A DNA stretch of 64,000 bases from Massilia sp. Root335. GTDB lineage: Bacteria > Pseudomonadota > Gammaproteobacteria > Burkholderiales > Burkholderiaceae_D. Below the pieces are notes generated by a model, which was given only the letters and a program-made list of their open reading frames with translations, did no database searches and was not told the origin of the DNA. This document shows, piece by piece, positions 1 to 10,122 of this stretch. Within the stretch, counting starts at the first letter, position 1, and every line of letters starts with the position of its first letter. The position numbers and the translations under genes were made by a program. The stretch spans positions 338 through 64,337 of the forward strand of contig NZ_LMCY01000012.1 in assembly GCF_001425685.1 (NCBI RefSeq). The letters are read 5' to 3'.

Positions 1-34
1 CTCTTTTTTGCGCGTTTTTCACGGCTTCGGACAT
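1..34 (-). CDS. sdhC: Succinate dehydrogenase cytochrome b subunit, first 11 codons only
   Basis: Only the N-terminus MSEAVKNAQKR is inside the window. A strong ribosome binding site (GGGAGGT, 41-47 on the minus strand) lies 6 bases before the ATG at 34-32. Betaproteobacterial SdhC proteins commonly begin with a similar basic Ala/Lys/Arg-rich stretch. The neighbouring GntR regulator and divergent mdh are the usual partners of the sdh operon in Burkholderiales. The assignment therefore rests on context plus eleven residues and could be wrong. Confidence 0.5.
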   Translation of the reverse strand, partial: MSEAVKNAQKR

Positions 35-185
35 TGGAACACCTCCCTTAAAACTGACTTATTTATATTGGAACCCGGACTACGCCGATTTTGCGACCTG
101 CACGGATTCCGGCTTTTTCGCTGCCAGATCCAGGCTGAAACGCGCCGATCGGGCCTCTTCGACGCTTTCCCAAAATCAAAACATT

Positions 186-206
186 GTAATCGCTGCCAGC
201 GATTAC
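186..206. promoter_or_regulatory. Perfect 10+1+10 palindrome between gntR and sdhC
   Basis: GTAATCGCTG-C-CAGCGATTAC is an uninterrupted inverted repeat. It lies 31 bases past the stop of the GntR gene and about 150 bases upstream of the sdhC start. No T-tract follows it on the minus strand, so a protein-binding site or a transcript-processing hairpin is at least as likely as a terminator. Confidence 0.45.
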
Positions 207-237
207 TGCACCAGCATAGAGCCAGCGCAAAAACTAT

Positions 238-1053
238 TCAGGACAATTCGTTTTGGTAATGATGCTTGGCGGTCAGATACAAACCGCGCCGCAGTTCCAC
301 CGCCTTGTCCCCATACGTGAACGACACCCGGTCCGCGCACAGCAACGGCGTTCCTTCCGCCACTTTCAGCGCCAGCGCCGTCGGTGCATCGGCCGCGACG
401 GCCCGGATCTTTTCCGTCGCGCGGATCATGCGCGTGCCGAATTCGGATTCGAACAGGCCGTACATCGGCCCCTTGTATTCCGCCAGGCGCTCGCCCGTCA
501 GTCCCTTGAACAAAACCCCGGGCAGCCACAATTCCTCGAGGATCGTGGGCGCGCCGCTGTCGCTCATCAGGCGCTTGATGTAGACCACGGCATCGCCCGA
601 TTTCAGGTCGAGCAGGCGCGCCACCTCGGCCGGCGCACGGATGCGCTTGACCTCGAGGTATTCGTGCTCGAAATGCTGGGGGACGCCTTCGTCGGGCATC
701 AGCTTGAGGAAACGGAAGTGGGCGCGCGCCTCGTTGTGGGTCGCGACGAACGTGCCCTTGCCCTGGCGGCGCACGACGAGGTGCTCGGCGGCAAGCTCGT
801 CGATGGCCTTGCGCACCGTGCCCTGGCTGACCTTGTAGCGGCCGGCCAGCTCGACTTCACTGGGGATCAGTTCGCCCGGTTTCCATTCGCCGGACTGCAG
901 GCTCTGGGTGATGAGCGCCTTGATCTGCTGGTACAGTGGAGAAAATGTGGGGGACGGCGCCGCGCCGCCGACAGCGCTGCCGGCGCCCGTAGTCGTGGCG
1001 CCATTGCTGTTCGGATTGGACGAGGCTTGGTTCATAGACTGCGATTTTTTCAT
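238..1053 (-). CDS. GntR family transcriptional regulator (HutC/UTRA subfamily)
   Basis: A 271-residue DNA-binding regulator. After a low-complexity Ser/Asn/Gly-rich leader (about 1-36) comes a winged helix of GntR type (about 37-105, with PLYQQIKALI, IPSEVELAGRYKVSQGTVRKA and RRQGKGTFV). A UTRA effector-binding domain fills about 115-262. In Burkholderiales a GntR gene of this type sits between sdh and mdh, so it probably tunes TCA-cycle genes in response to a small carboxylate; the ligand cannot be read from sequence. It is divergent from mdh across 244 bases that carry a 16-bp palindrome. An internal ATG at codon 7 is an alternative start. Confidence 0.85.
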   Translation of the reverse strand: MKKSQSMNQASSNPNSNGATTTGAGSAVGGAAPSPTFSPLYQQIKALITQSLQSGEWKPGELIPSEVELAGRYKVSQGTVRKAIDELAAEHLVVRRQGKGTFVATHNEARAHFRFLKLMPDEGVPQHFEHEYLEVKRIRAPAEVARLLDLKSGDAVVYIKRLMSDSGAPTILEELWLPGVLFKGLTGERLAEYKGPMYGLFESEFGTRMIRATEKIRAVAADAPTALALKVAEGTPLLCADRVSFTYGDKAVELRRGLYLTAKHHYQNELS

Positions 1054-1094
1054 AAATCCCCTGGTCCGTCCAGTGAAGAAACCCTCGGATTATG

Positions 1095-1110
1095 TGTCTT
1101 ATATAAGACA
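1095..1110. promoter_or_regulatory. Perfect 16-bp palindrome, candidate GntR operator
   Basis: TGTCTTAT-ATAAGACA lies 42 bases upstream of the gntR start and just upstream of the mdh -35 element. GntR proteins bind short, AT-centred palindromes and often autoregulate, so this is the natural operator for the adjacent regulator. No second copy was seen in front of sdhC. Confidence 0.6.
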
Positions 1111-1121
1111 TATGATATGAA

Positions 1122-1151
1122 TTGACAGATGGAATGGCGCAGGACTACACT
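1122..1151 (+). promoter_or_regulatory. Putative sigma-70 promoter for mdh
   Basis: TTGACA (1122-1127) and TACACT (1146-1151) are separated by 18 bases and point toward mdh. The palindrome at 1095-1110 lies 11 bases upstream of the -35 element. Confidence 0.45.
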
Positions 1152-1297
1152 CGCGGTCGATCGAGCGTGGGCGCCCGCCTGCCAGCAATGCGCCGCACGC
1201 CCGCTTCTGGATGGCGCTTTTGGTATCATTGCGGTTTTCCCAAACAGGCGTATCCTTCTGCGTCGCCCCGTTTTCTTTCCCACTTTGGAGATTCATC

Positions 1298-2233
1298 ATG
1301 GCTAAAACCCCTAAGCGCGTTGCCGTAACCGGCGCGGCCGGCCAGATCGGCTATTCCCTGCTGTTCCGCATCGCCAACGGCGACATGCTGGGCAAGGACC
1401 AGCCTGTCATTCTGCAGCTGCTCGAAATCGACAACGAAAAAGCACAGAAGGCGCTCAAGGGCGTCATGATGGAACTGGAAGACTGCGCATTCCCGCTGCT
1501 GGCCGGCATGACCGCCCACAGCGATCCGATGACCGCGTTCAAGGACGCGGACGTCGCCCTGCTGGTCGGCGCCCGTCCGCGCGGCCCGGGCATGGAGCGT
1601 AAAGACCTGCTGGAAGCCAACGCCCAGATCTTCACGGTGCAGGGCAAGGCGCTGGACGCCGTCGCGTCGCGTGACGTGAAAGTCCTGGTGGTCGGCAACC
1701 CGGCCAACACCAACGCCCACATCGCGATGAAATCGGCCCCGAACCTGCCGGCCAAGAACTTCACCGCCATGCTGCGCCTGGACCACAACCGCGCCCTGTC
1801 GCAAGTCGCTGCCAAGACCGGCACGGCCGTCGGCGACATCGAGAAGATGATCGTCTGGGGCAACCACTCGCCGACCATGTACGCCGACTACCGTTTCGCC
1901 ACGGTCAACGGCAAATCGGTCAAGGACCTGATCAACGACCAGGAATGGAACGCCAACACGTTCCTGCCGACCGTCGGCAAGCGCGGCGCCGCCATCGACC
2001 ACGTGCGTGACTGGGTGCTGGGCACCAATGGCAAGTGGACCACGATGGGCGTCCCGTCGGACGGTTCGTACGGCATCCCGGAAGGCATCGTCTTCGGCTT
2101 CCCGGTGACCACCGAAAACGGCGAATACAAGATCGTGCAAGGCCTGGAAATCGATCCGTTCTCGCAAGAGCGCATCAACCTGACGCTGAAAGAACTGAAC
2201 GAAGAGCGCGCAGGCGTCGCTCACCTGCTGTAA
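1298..2233 (+). CDS. mdh: Malate dehydrogenase with an apparent 17-residue internal deletion
   Basis: NAD-dependent oxidation of malate to oxaloacetate in the TCA cycle. The start is the ATG behind TTTGGAG (1284-1290). Visible are the NAD-binding GAAGQIG (12-18), the Arg-rich substrate loop (91-101), NPANTN, and the Asp162/Arg165 and His190 catalytic set (LDHNRA, WGNHSP). The protein is 311 residues against about 328 in related betaproteobacteria. The usual segment after GKRGAA (a helix rich in Ser/Ala, recalled as ending SAASAANAA) is missing, so GKRGAA runs straight into IDHVRDW at residues 227-238. The frame is kept. This is either a true 51-bp deletion between short direct repeats or an assembly error; activity is doubtful if real. 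Confidence 0.93.
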   Translation: MAKTPKRVAVTGAAGQIGYSLLFRIANGDMLGKDQPVILQLLEIDNEKAQKALKGVMMELEDCAFPLLAGMTAHSDPMTAFKDADVALLVGARPRGPGMERKDLLEANAQIFTVQGKALDAVASRDVKVLVVGNPANTNAHIAMKSAPNLPAKNFTAMLRLDHNRALSQVAAKTGTAVGDIEKMIVWGNHSPTMYADYRFATVNGKSVKDLINDQEWNANTFLPTVGKRGAAIDHVRDWVLGTNGKWTTMGVPSDGSYGIPEGIVFGFPVTTENGEYKIVQGLEIDPFSQERINLTLKELNEERAGVAHLL

Positions 2234-2235
2234 AT

Positions 2236-2265
2236 CATAGGGCGGGCACTTTTGCCCGCCCTATG
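2236..2265 (+). terminator. Hairpin after mdh
   Basis: A perfect 13-bp stem (CATAGGGCGGGCA and its complement) with a CTTT loop begins 3 bases after the mdh stop. It lacks a downstream T-tract, so it may act as a weak terminator or as a 3'-end stabiliser. Confidence 0.5.
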
Positions 2266-2286
2266 CCGGCGTAACACACACGCTTG

Positions 2287-2360
2287 GTGGGCACGGGGTG
2301 CCCACCCTACGACGCTGGACGGTTCGTAGGGTGGGCTCCCCGAGCCCACGTAATGCATAC
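2287..2360. repeat. REP-like intergenic repeat, copy 1
   Basis: Two hairpins face each other: GTGGGCAC-GGG-GTGCCCAC and GTGGGCT-CCCCG-AGCCCAC. They are joined through the inverted arms CCCACCCTACG and CGTAGGGTGGG, with a 13-base unique centre. A second copy at 6773-6844 has nearly identical arms and a different centre. This copy ends 12 bases before the start codon at 2373. Confidence 0.8.
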
Positions 2361-2372
2361 CCAGGACTCGAC

Positions 2373-3362
2373 ATGCATCCTTCCGAGGTTTTATTCCAGG
2401 GCCAACGCCAGCCGCCGCTGCTCCCCGCCTGCGACCACTACGCCGGCAGCGAGAAGCTGATGCGCAAGTCGATGGCGCTGCAACAAGAGCTTGGGCCGAT
2501 TTTCGACATCACCTTCGACTGCGAGGACGGCGCCAGCGCCGGCGCCGAGCGCGCCCACGCCGAACTGGTGGCTGCGCTCGTGAGCGGCGACGACAACCGG
2601 TTCAACCGCATCGGCGCGCGCCTGCACGACGTCACGAGCAGCCACTTCGAGCAGGACGTCGAGATCATCGTGGGCGCCGCCGCGCAAAAGCTCGCGTACG
2701 TCATGCTGCCCAAGCCGAACGGCCTCGACGACGTCCTGCGCGCGCAGGAATCCGTCAACCGCGCGGCCGCGAAAGCCGGGCGCGCCGCCCTGCCGCTGCA
2801 CGTGCTGATCGAGACGCACGGCGCCCTGCACGACGCGTACGCCATCGCCGCCCTCCCCCAGGTCGAATCGCTGTCGTTCGGCATCATGGACTTCGTCTCG
2901 GCGCACTACGGCGCGGTGCCGGCCGCCGCGATGCGTACACCAGGTCAATTTACCCACCCACTCGTCGTGCGGGCGAAGCTGGAGATGGTTGCTGCATGTC
3001 ATGCGCATGACAAAGTCCCTTCGCATAATGTGACGACCGAGATCAAGGACAGCGCGGTGGTCGCCAACGATGCCCAGCGCGCCGCCGCCGAGTTCGGATT
3101 CACCCGCATGTGGAGCATCCACCCCGACCAGATCAAGCCGATCGTCAAGGCGTTCACGCCGCGCCTGGCGGAAGTGAACGAAGCGACCACGATCCTGGCC
3201 GCGGCGATGGCGAAGGACTGGGGCCCGATTGCCCACGCCGGCCGCTTGCACGACCGCGCCAGCTACCGATATTATTGGACGGTGTTGCAGCGCGCGAAGC
3301 TGGCCGGCCTTGCGCTGCCGGATGCCGCCGCGGCACTCGTCAATCAACCGGAATCCATCTGA
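2373..3362 (+). CDS. HpcH/HpaI aldolase / citrate lyase-type CoA ester lyase
   Basis: A 329-residue TIM-barrel protein of the CitE-like family, whose members cleave citryl-, malyl- or methylmalyl-CoA type esters using a bound divalent metal. Family marks are DCEDGAS near residue 50, the acidic HVLIETHGAL strand, SFGIMDF, and IHPDQIKPI near the C-terminus. The position between mdh and acnA suggests work on a TCA-related acyl-CoA; the exact substrate is not evident. The ATG at 2373 was chosen because earlier in-frame codons lie inside the REP-like repeat. Its stop overlaps the next gene's start (TGATG), which implies translational coupling. Confidence 0.8.
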   Translation: MHPSEVLFQGQRQPPLLPACDHYAGSEKLMRKSMALQQELGPIFDITFDCEDGASAGAERAHAELVAALVSGDDNRFNRIGARLHDVTSSHFEQDVEIIVGAAAQKLAYVMLPKPNGLDDVLRAQESVNRAAAKAGRAALPLHVLIETHGALHDAYAIAALPQVESLSFGIMDFVSAHYGAVPAAAMRTPGQFTHPLVVRAKLEMVAACHAHDKVPSHNVTTEIKDSAVVANDAQRAAAEFGFTRMWSIHPDQIKPIVKAFTPRLAEVNEATTILAAAMAKDWGPIAHAGRLHDRASYRYYWTVLQRAKLAGLALPDAAAALVNQPESI

Positions 3363-3877
3363 TGTCCATCACTCTGAAACAAATCGCCGCCGCCTGTGCC
3401 TTTGCGCTCGCGGCCGCCGGTGTTTGCGCGCCGGCATCCGCCACCACCCACGACACGCATCCGAAGGCCACCAAGGTCCTGAAGGAAAAAGCCAGGTCTT
3501 CCAAGCACAAGAAGGCGAAAAAAGAAGCCCCGAAGCCGGCGGTCGCCGACAACGAGCCGGAACCGGACGTCACGGACACGACGATGGCCGAGTACTCGTG
3601 CGAACTGAACAACAAGGTCGCCATCTACCGCAACCCGATGGACGACAGCCACATCGCCCTGCGCTGGCAAAACCACCTGCGCCGCATGGACAAGGTGGGC
3701 ACGACCACGGGCGCGCAGCGCTACGAAAACACGAACGTCGGGCTGGTCTGGATCGGCATCCCGTCGAAAGGCATCCTGCTCGACTCGAAGCAGAACCGCC
3801 AGCTGGCCAACGAATGCAAGGATGCCGAGCAGGCCAAGCCGGTGGTGGCCGCGGCGCCGGCCGAAAAGAAAAGCTGA
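3362..3877 (+). CDS. Small secreted protein, possibly lysozyme-inhibitor (MliC)-like
   Basis: 171 residues. A signal peptide (hydrophobic to about residue 26, cut near ASA-TT) is followed by a Lys/Ala/Pro-rich linker (about 30-65). A compact C-terminal part has two cysteines that could pair (EYSCELNN and ANECKD). The pattern of a YxC strand, a TTTGAQRYEN strand and GLVWIG...GILLD resembles MliC/PliC inhibitors of C-type lysozyme, but the match is by eye only. It is coupled to the lyase gene through overlapping stop and start codons and precedes acnA by 111 bases. Confidence 0.55.
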   Translation: MSITLKQIAAACAFALAAAGVCAPASATTHDTHPKATKVLKEKARSSKHKKAKKEAPKPAVADNEPEPDVTDTTMAEYSCELNNKVAIYRNPMDDSHIALRWQNHLRRMDKVGTTTGAQRYENTNVGLVWIGIPSKGILLDSKQNRQLANECKDAEQAKPVVAAAPAEKKS

Positions 3878-3902
3878 TGCCTGGGCGCGGAATGCAATCG
3901 GA

Positions 3903-3930
3903 CGTCGTCCCCGCCTCCGCGGGGGCGACG
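3903..3930. repeat. GTCGTCCCCGC-type hairpin element
   Basis: CGTCGTCCCCGC, a CTCC loop and GCGGGGGCGACG pair over 12 bp with one G-T. The same core (CGTCGTCCCCGCG) recurs in inverted orientation at 62846-62927, so this looks like a short dispersed repeat rather than a gene-specific terminator. Confidence 0.5.
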
Positions 3931-3988
3931 GCGTAGCGAACCGGGTTTGTCGCAGCAACAACAAAATCCTCTACTGAAGGGAGCTTTT

Positions 3989-6697
<2,709 letters not shown>

Positions 6698-6714
6698 TCT
6701 GCGGAAGGCAAGGC

Positions 6715-6753
6715 AAAAGGGCCGGAACCTGTACGGGTTCCGGCCCTTTTTTT
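6715..6753 (+). terminator. Intrinsic terminator of acnA
   Basis: A 15-bp stem (AAAAGGGCCGGAACC and its complement) with a 6-base loop is followed by a run of Ts to 6753. Confidence 0.92.
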
Positions 6754-6772
6754 CGTTGACCGGTCGTTCATG

Positions 6773-6844
6773 GCGGGCACGGGGTGCCCACCCTACGGCC
6801 ACGGGTTTTCGTAGGGTGGGCTCCCCGAGCCCACGAATGCATAC
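6773..6844. repeat. REP-like intergenic repeat, copy 2
   Basis: Same arms and orientation as the element at 2287-2360: GCGGGCAC-GGG-GTGCCCAC, CCCACCCTACG, a 12-base unique centre, CGTAGGGTGGG, and the CTCCCCGAG hairpin ending in ATGCATAC. It sits between the acnA terminator and the end of the piuC-type gene. Confidence 0.8.
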
Positions 6845-6847
6845 CGA

Positions 6848-7525
6848 CTACGTCTCCGCCCACATCCGCAACAGGTTGTGGTAATGCCCCGTGAGCGCCA
6901 CCAGCTCCGGCCCGTCCCCATGCTGCGCGCGCAAGGCCTGGATATTGGTGTCGAGGTCGAACAGCATCGCCCGTTTGCCGTCGTCGCGCACCATGCTCTG
7001 CACCCACAGGAACGACGCCACGCGCTCGCCGCGCGTGACCGGCTGCACCTCGTGCACGCTCGACGACGGGTAGACGATCGCGTCGCCCACCGGCAGCTTC
7101 ACGTCATGCGTGCCGTACGTATCGATCACGGTCAGCTCGCCGCCGTCGTATTCATCGGGATCGCTCAGGAACACGGTGCACGACACGTCCGCGCGCACCG
7201 CCGCCCCGCTGCGCTGCGCGCGGATGGCGCCGTCGACGTGCGGGCCGTAATGCTCGCCGCCCGCATAGCTGTTGAAGAACGGCGGCAGGATGCGCAGCGG
7301 CAGCACGCTCGAAAAGAACAGCGGGTGCGCCGTCAGCGCGCCGCTCACGATCTGCCCCAGTTCCACGGCCAGCGGCGACCCTTCCGCCAGCTGGCGGTTG
7401 CGCTTGACCTGCGCGCCCTGGCTGCCGACGCTGGCGCGGCCGTCGATCCAGTCGGTGGCGGCCAGGCGCGCGCGCATGGACTTCACCTGGTCCGGGCTCA
7501 GCACGCCGGGGATATGCAGCATCAT
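6848..7525 (-). CDS. Fe(II)/2-oxoglutarate-dependent dioxygenase, PiuC (PKHD) family
   Basis: A 225-residue cytosolic 2-oxoglutarate oxygenase. The double-stranded beta-helix carries the iron ligands His96, Asp98 and His158 (HVD and SSSVHEV), and Arg168 for 2-oxoglutarate. PiuC-type proteins are typically paired with TonB siderophore receptors and induced by iron limitation; here the receptor gene is directly upstream on the same strand with 81 bases between. The start is the first ATG behind GAGGAG. The substrate of PiuC proteins is not settled, so only the class is called. Confidence 0.85.
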   Translation of the reverse strand: MMLHIPGVLSPDQVKSMRARLAATDWIDGRASVGSQGAQVKRNRQLAEGSPLAVELGQIVSGALTAHPLFFSSVLPLRILPPFFNSYAGGEHYGPHVDGAIRAQRSGAAVRADVSCTVFLSDPDEYDGGELTVIDTYGTHDVKLPVGDAIVYPSSSVHEVQPVTRGERVASFLWVQSMVRDDGKRAMLFDLDTNIQALRAQHGDGPELVALTGHYHNLLRMWAET

Positions 7526-7606
7526 CGTTCACTCCTCATGAAACAAGCCCTCGACGCCGGGTAGCGCGGAGGGCTTGCGGTTCGCTGGCGGTTCGCGGCG
7601 CCCGGA

Positions 7607-9907
7607 TCAGAACCTGACGTTGGCCGACAGCGTCGCCGACCGCCCCGGCGCCACGCCGGCATAGTGCGGCGACGAGACCTTGTCGAAGTACAGCTTGTCC
7701 GTCAGGTTCTGCACGTTCAGCTGCAGGCTGACGTCCTGGTTCAGCGCATAGCTGGCCATCGCGTCGAAGCGGGTATAGCCGGGCGCCCACTTGTTGTTGT
7801 TCACGTTCGCGTAAATCATCGACATCGAGTTCAGGCCCAGGCCGAACGTGAGGTCCTTCGCGACGGCGTACGTCGTCCACAGCGAGGCCGAGTGCTTCGG
7901 CGTCGCCGGGAAGCGGTTGCCGTTGTAGGGCGACGCCACGTACACCGGCTTCGCCGTCGTGCCGGCGTTCAGGTAGCCATTGTCCGCGATTTGCGCGTCC
8001 AGGTACGTGTAGCCGCCGAACACGCTCCACTGCGAGGTGATCTTGCCCGAGAAGCCCAGCTCGACGCCCCTGACTTCCTTGCGGCCGACGTTCTGCACCG
8101 TGCCGTCCGGCGCCGTCACGCGGGCATTGTTCATCGTGCTCTTGAACACGGCCGCCGTCAGCGACAGGCGCCCGCCCGGCATCACATCCCACTTCGTCCC
8201 CAGCTCGATGTTCTTGCTGCGCTGGGGCTGCAGGTTCTGCACGGCCACCGTCAGCGCATCGAGGCCGTCGCCGCCGTCGTTGCCCGGCGGGGTCGCCGAC
8301 GTCGCATACGCCAGGTAGATGCTGCCGTTGGCCGCCGGCTTGTACACGAGGCCCGTCTGCCAGCTCCAGAAATTGCTGTCGACGTCCGCCTGCACGGCCG
8401 CCGTCGTCGCCGTCGGCAGCGTGTTCAACACGCTCTGGAAGTCGTCGTAGCGGCCGCCCACGTTGACCTGCCACTGCTTGTTGAATTCGATGGTGTCGAA
8501 CGCGTACGCCGACTTCGTCTTCGTGTTCACGTGCGTCAGCGCGCCCGAGACGGCGCGGGTATAGGCCCACGGATCGTACGGATTCGGATCGGCCAGGGTC
8601 GTGCAGTTGTACAGCGTTTCCGCGCCCGACGTCGGGCAGGTGAACGTGCCCGTCAGCGGATTGTTCGTGCCCGGCGTGAAGACGTAGGCGGCGCGGTCCG
8701 TCGTCTCGCGGTCGAATTCGATGCCAGCGTTGTACGTGTGCTTGACGCCGGCCGTGACCAGGTCGCCCGACAGGCTCGTCACGTTCGTCGCGGTGCGGGT
8801 TTCCGTCACGCGCGTGTTGGCGCGGCGCCAGACGGTGCCATACAGGACCGTGTTGCCCTTCGAGTCGTCGGGCTGGGTCCAGACGTAGTCGTTGTTCGAC
8901 TTGCCGTAGCGCGTGACGTTGCGCAGGGTGATGCCGTTCGCCAGTTGGTGGCGCAGGTCGATGGTGGCGATGTCGCTCCTGGTGTCGCGGAAGTCGCGGT
9001 TGGCGAGGCCGTAGAACGTCGCGCGGTCGACGTTGAACGGTTCGCCGTTGCCGTTCTTCGCGACGTTGGCGCCGGTCGTGACCGGGTTGTTGAACGGGAT
9101 GCCGGTGTCCGGGATCTCGTGCGACGTCATGTGGTAGACGCTGACGATGGCGCGCGTGGGGCCGGTCAGGCCGAACGTCACGGTCGGCGCGATGCCCCAG
9201 CGCTTGCCGCCGACGACGGCGCGGCCCGGCACGTCGGCTTCGTGCGCCATCACGTTCAGGCGGAAGGCGCTGTCGCTGCCGATGTTGCGGTTGATGTCGC
9301 CCGTGAGGCGGCGGTATTTGTCGCTGCCGATGCCGATGCCGGCGTGGTTGAAGTCATAGGCCTGCGCCGTCTTGGTGACGAGGTTGACGCCGCCGCCGGC
9401 CGAGGAACGGCCGCCGTAGGCCGAGTTCGGGCCCTTCACGACTTCGACCTGCTCCACGTCGAAGATCTCGCGCGACTGCGAACCGGAATCGCGGATGCCG
9501 TCGATGTACGTGTCCGTCTGCGCGTTGTAGCCGCGGATGAACAGATTGTCGCCGACCGGGTTGCCGCCCTCCGCCGCGCCGATGGTGATGCCGGGCACGG
9601 TGCGCAGCGCGTCCGTCAGCGACGTGGCGCCCGTCTGCGCGATGACGTCGGCCGGCACGACCGTGACGGATTTCGGCGTGTCGAGCAGCGGCGCCGTGAA
9701 CTTGTCGTTGGCCGACGCCTGCTGCTGGTTGGCGCCCGTCACCTGGACGCTCGGGATCGTCGGATCGGGCGCGACGTCGGGACCGGCATGGGCGACCGCC
9801 GGCAGCGCCAGCGATGCCAGCACGGCCAACGCGGTGCCCGGCAGCGTGCGCGCATGCTTGCGGCTCGTGATGAAGGAAGTCGGGGTGTTATTTTTCTTGA
9901 TCGTCAT
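7607..9907 (-). CDS. TonB-dependent siderophore receptor
   Basis: A 766-residue outer-membrane receptor. A signal peptide (to about residue 42, AHAGPDV) leads into a plug domain with ITIGAAEGGNPVGDNLFIRG and VEVVKGPNSAYGGRSSAGGGVNLVTK. A 22-strand type barrel follows, ending in the usual terminal Phe (SANVRF). FhuE/FiuA-type ferric-siderophore receptors match best; the ligand cannot be named. The ATG at 9907 was chosen because upstream in-frame sequence is Arg/Ser-rich and would block the signal peptide. A near-perfect Fur box lies 57 bases upstream. It probably forms an iron-responsive unit with the PiuC-type gene. Confidence 0.9.
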   Translation of the reverse strand: MTIKKNNTPTSFITSRKHARTLPGTALAVLASLALPAVAHAGPDVAPDPTIPSVQVTGANQQQASANDKFTAPLLDTPKSVTVVPADVIAQTGATSLTDALRTVPGITIGAAEGGNPVGDNLFIRGYNAQTDTYIDGIRDSGSQSREIFDVEQVEVVKGPNSAYGGRSSAGGGVNLVTKTAQAYDFNHAGIGIGSDKYRRLTGDINRNIGSDSAFRLNVMAHEADVPGRAVVGGKRWGIAPTVTFGLTGPTRAIVSVYHMTSHEIPDTGIPFNNPVTTGANVAKNGNGEPFNVDRATFYGLANRDFRDTRSDIATIDLRHQLANGITLRNVTRYGKSNNDYVWTQPDDSKGNTVLYGTVWRRANTRVTETRTATNVTSLSGDLVTAGVKHTYNAGIEFDRETTDRAAYVFTPGTNNPLTGTFTCPTSGAETLYNCTTLADPNPYDPWAYTRAVSGALTHVNTKTKSAYAFDTIEFNKQWQVNVGGRYDDFQSVLNTLPTATTAAVQADVDSNFWSWQTGLVYKPAANGSIYLAYATSATPPGNDGGDGLDALTVAVQNLQPQRSKNIELGTKWDVMPGGRLSLTAAVFKSTMNNARVTAPDGTVQNVGRKEVRGVELGFSGKITSQWSVFGGYTYLDAQIADNGYLNAGTTAKPVYVASPYNGNRFPATPKHSASLWTTYAVAKDLTFGLGLNSMSMIYANVNNNKWAPGYTRFDAMASYALNQDVSLQLNVQNLTDKLYFDKVSSPHYAGVAPGRSATLSANVRF

Positions 9908-9963
9908 GATGTGGGGGCAGGTCCTGGAGGGCGTCTGGCTGCGCCGTCGCTGACATGAATATG

Positions 9964-9982
9964 AATGAGAACGATTCGCATT
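9964..9982 (-). promoter_or_regulatory. Fur box upstream of siderophore receptor
   Basis: AATGAGAACGATTCGCATT is nearly a perfect inverted repeat (AATGnGAA...TTCnCATT) and matches the classical 19-bp Fur site in most positions. Its placement upstream of the receptor start predicts Fe(II)-Fur repression of the receptor and dioxygenase genes. Confidence 0.8.
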
Positions 9983-10122
9983 ATCGTTCCGATTATTGCT
10001 TTTGACAAGCGCTGGTGAACAATCGACGCCTGGGCGACGCGCGGACACGACGGCGCCGATATTGCCGCAGTGTTACTGGGGTGTGGCCGAATCAACTACA
10101 ATACCGGGGATAAGGGTTTATC

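Noticed and set aside
1211..1297. Upstream in-frame start for malate dehydrogenase
   Set aside because: The extra 29 residues are not part of the family and the ATG at 1298 has its own ribosome site.
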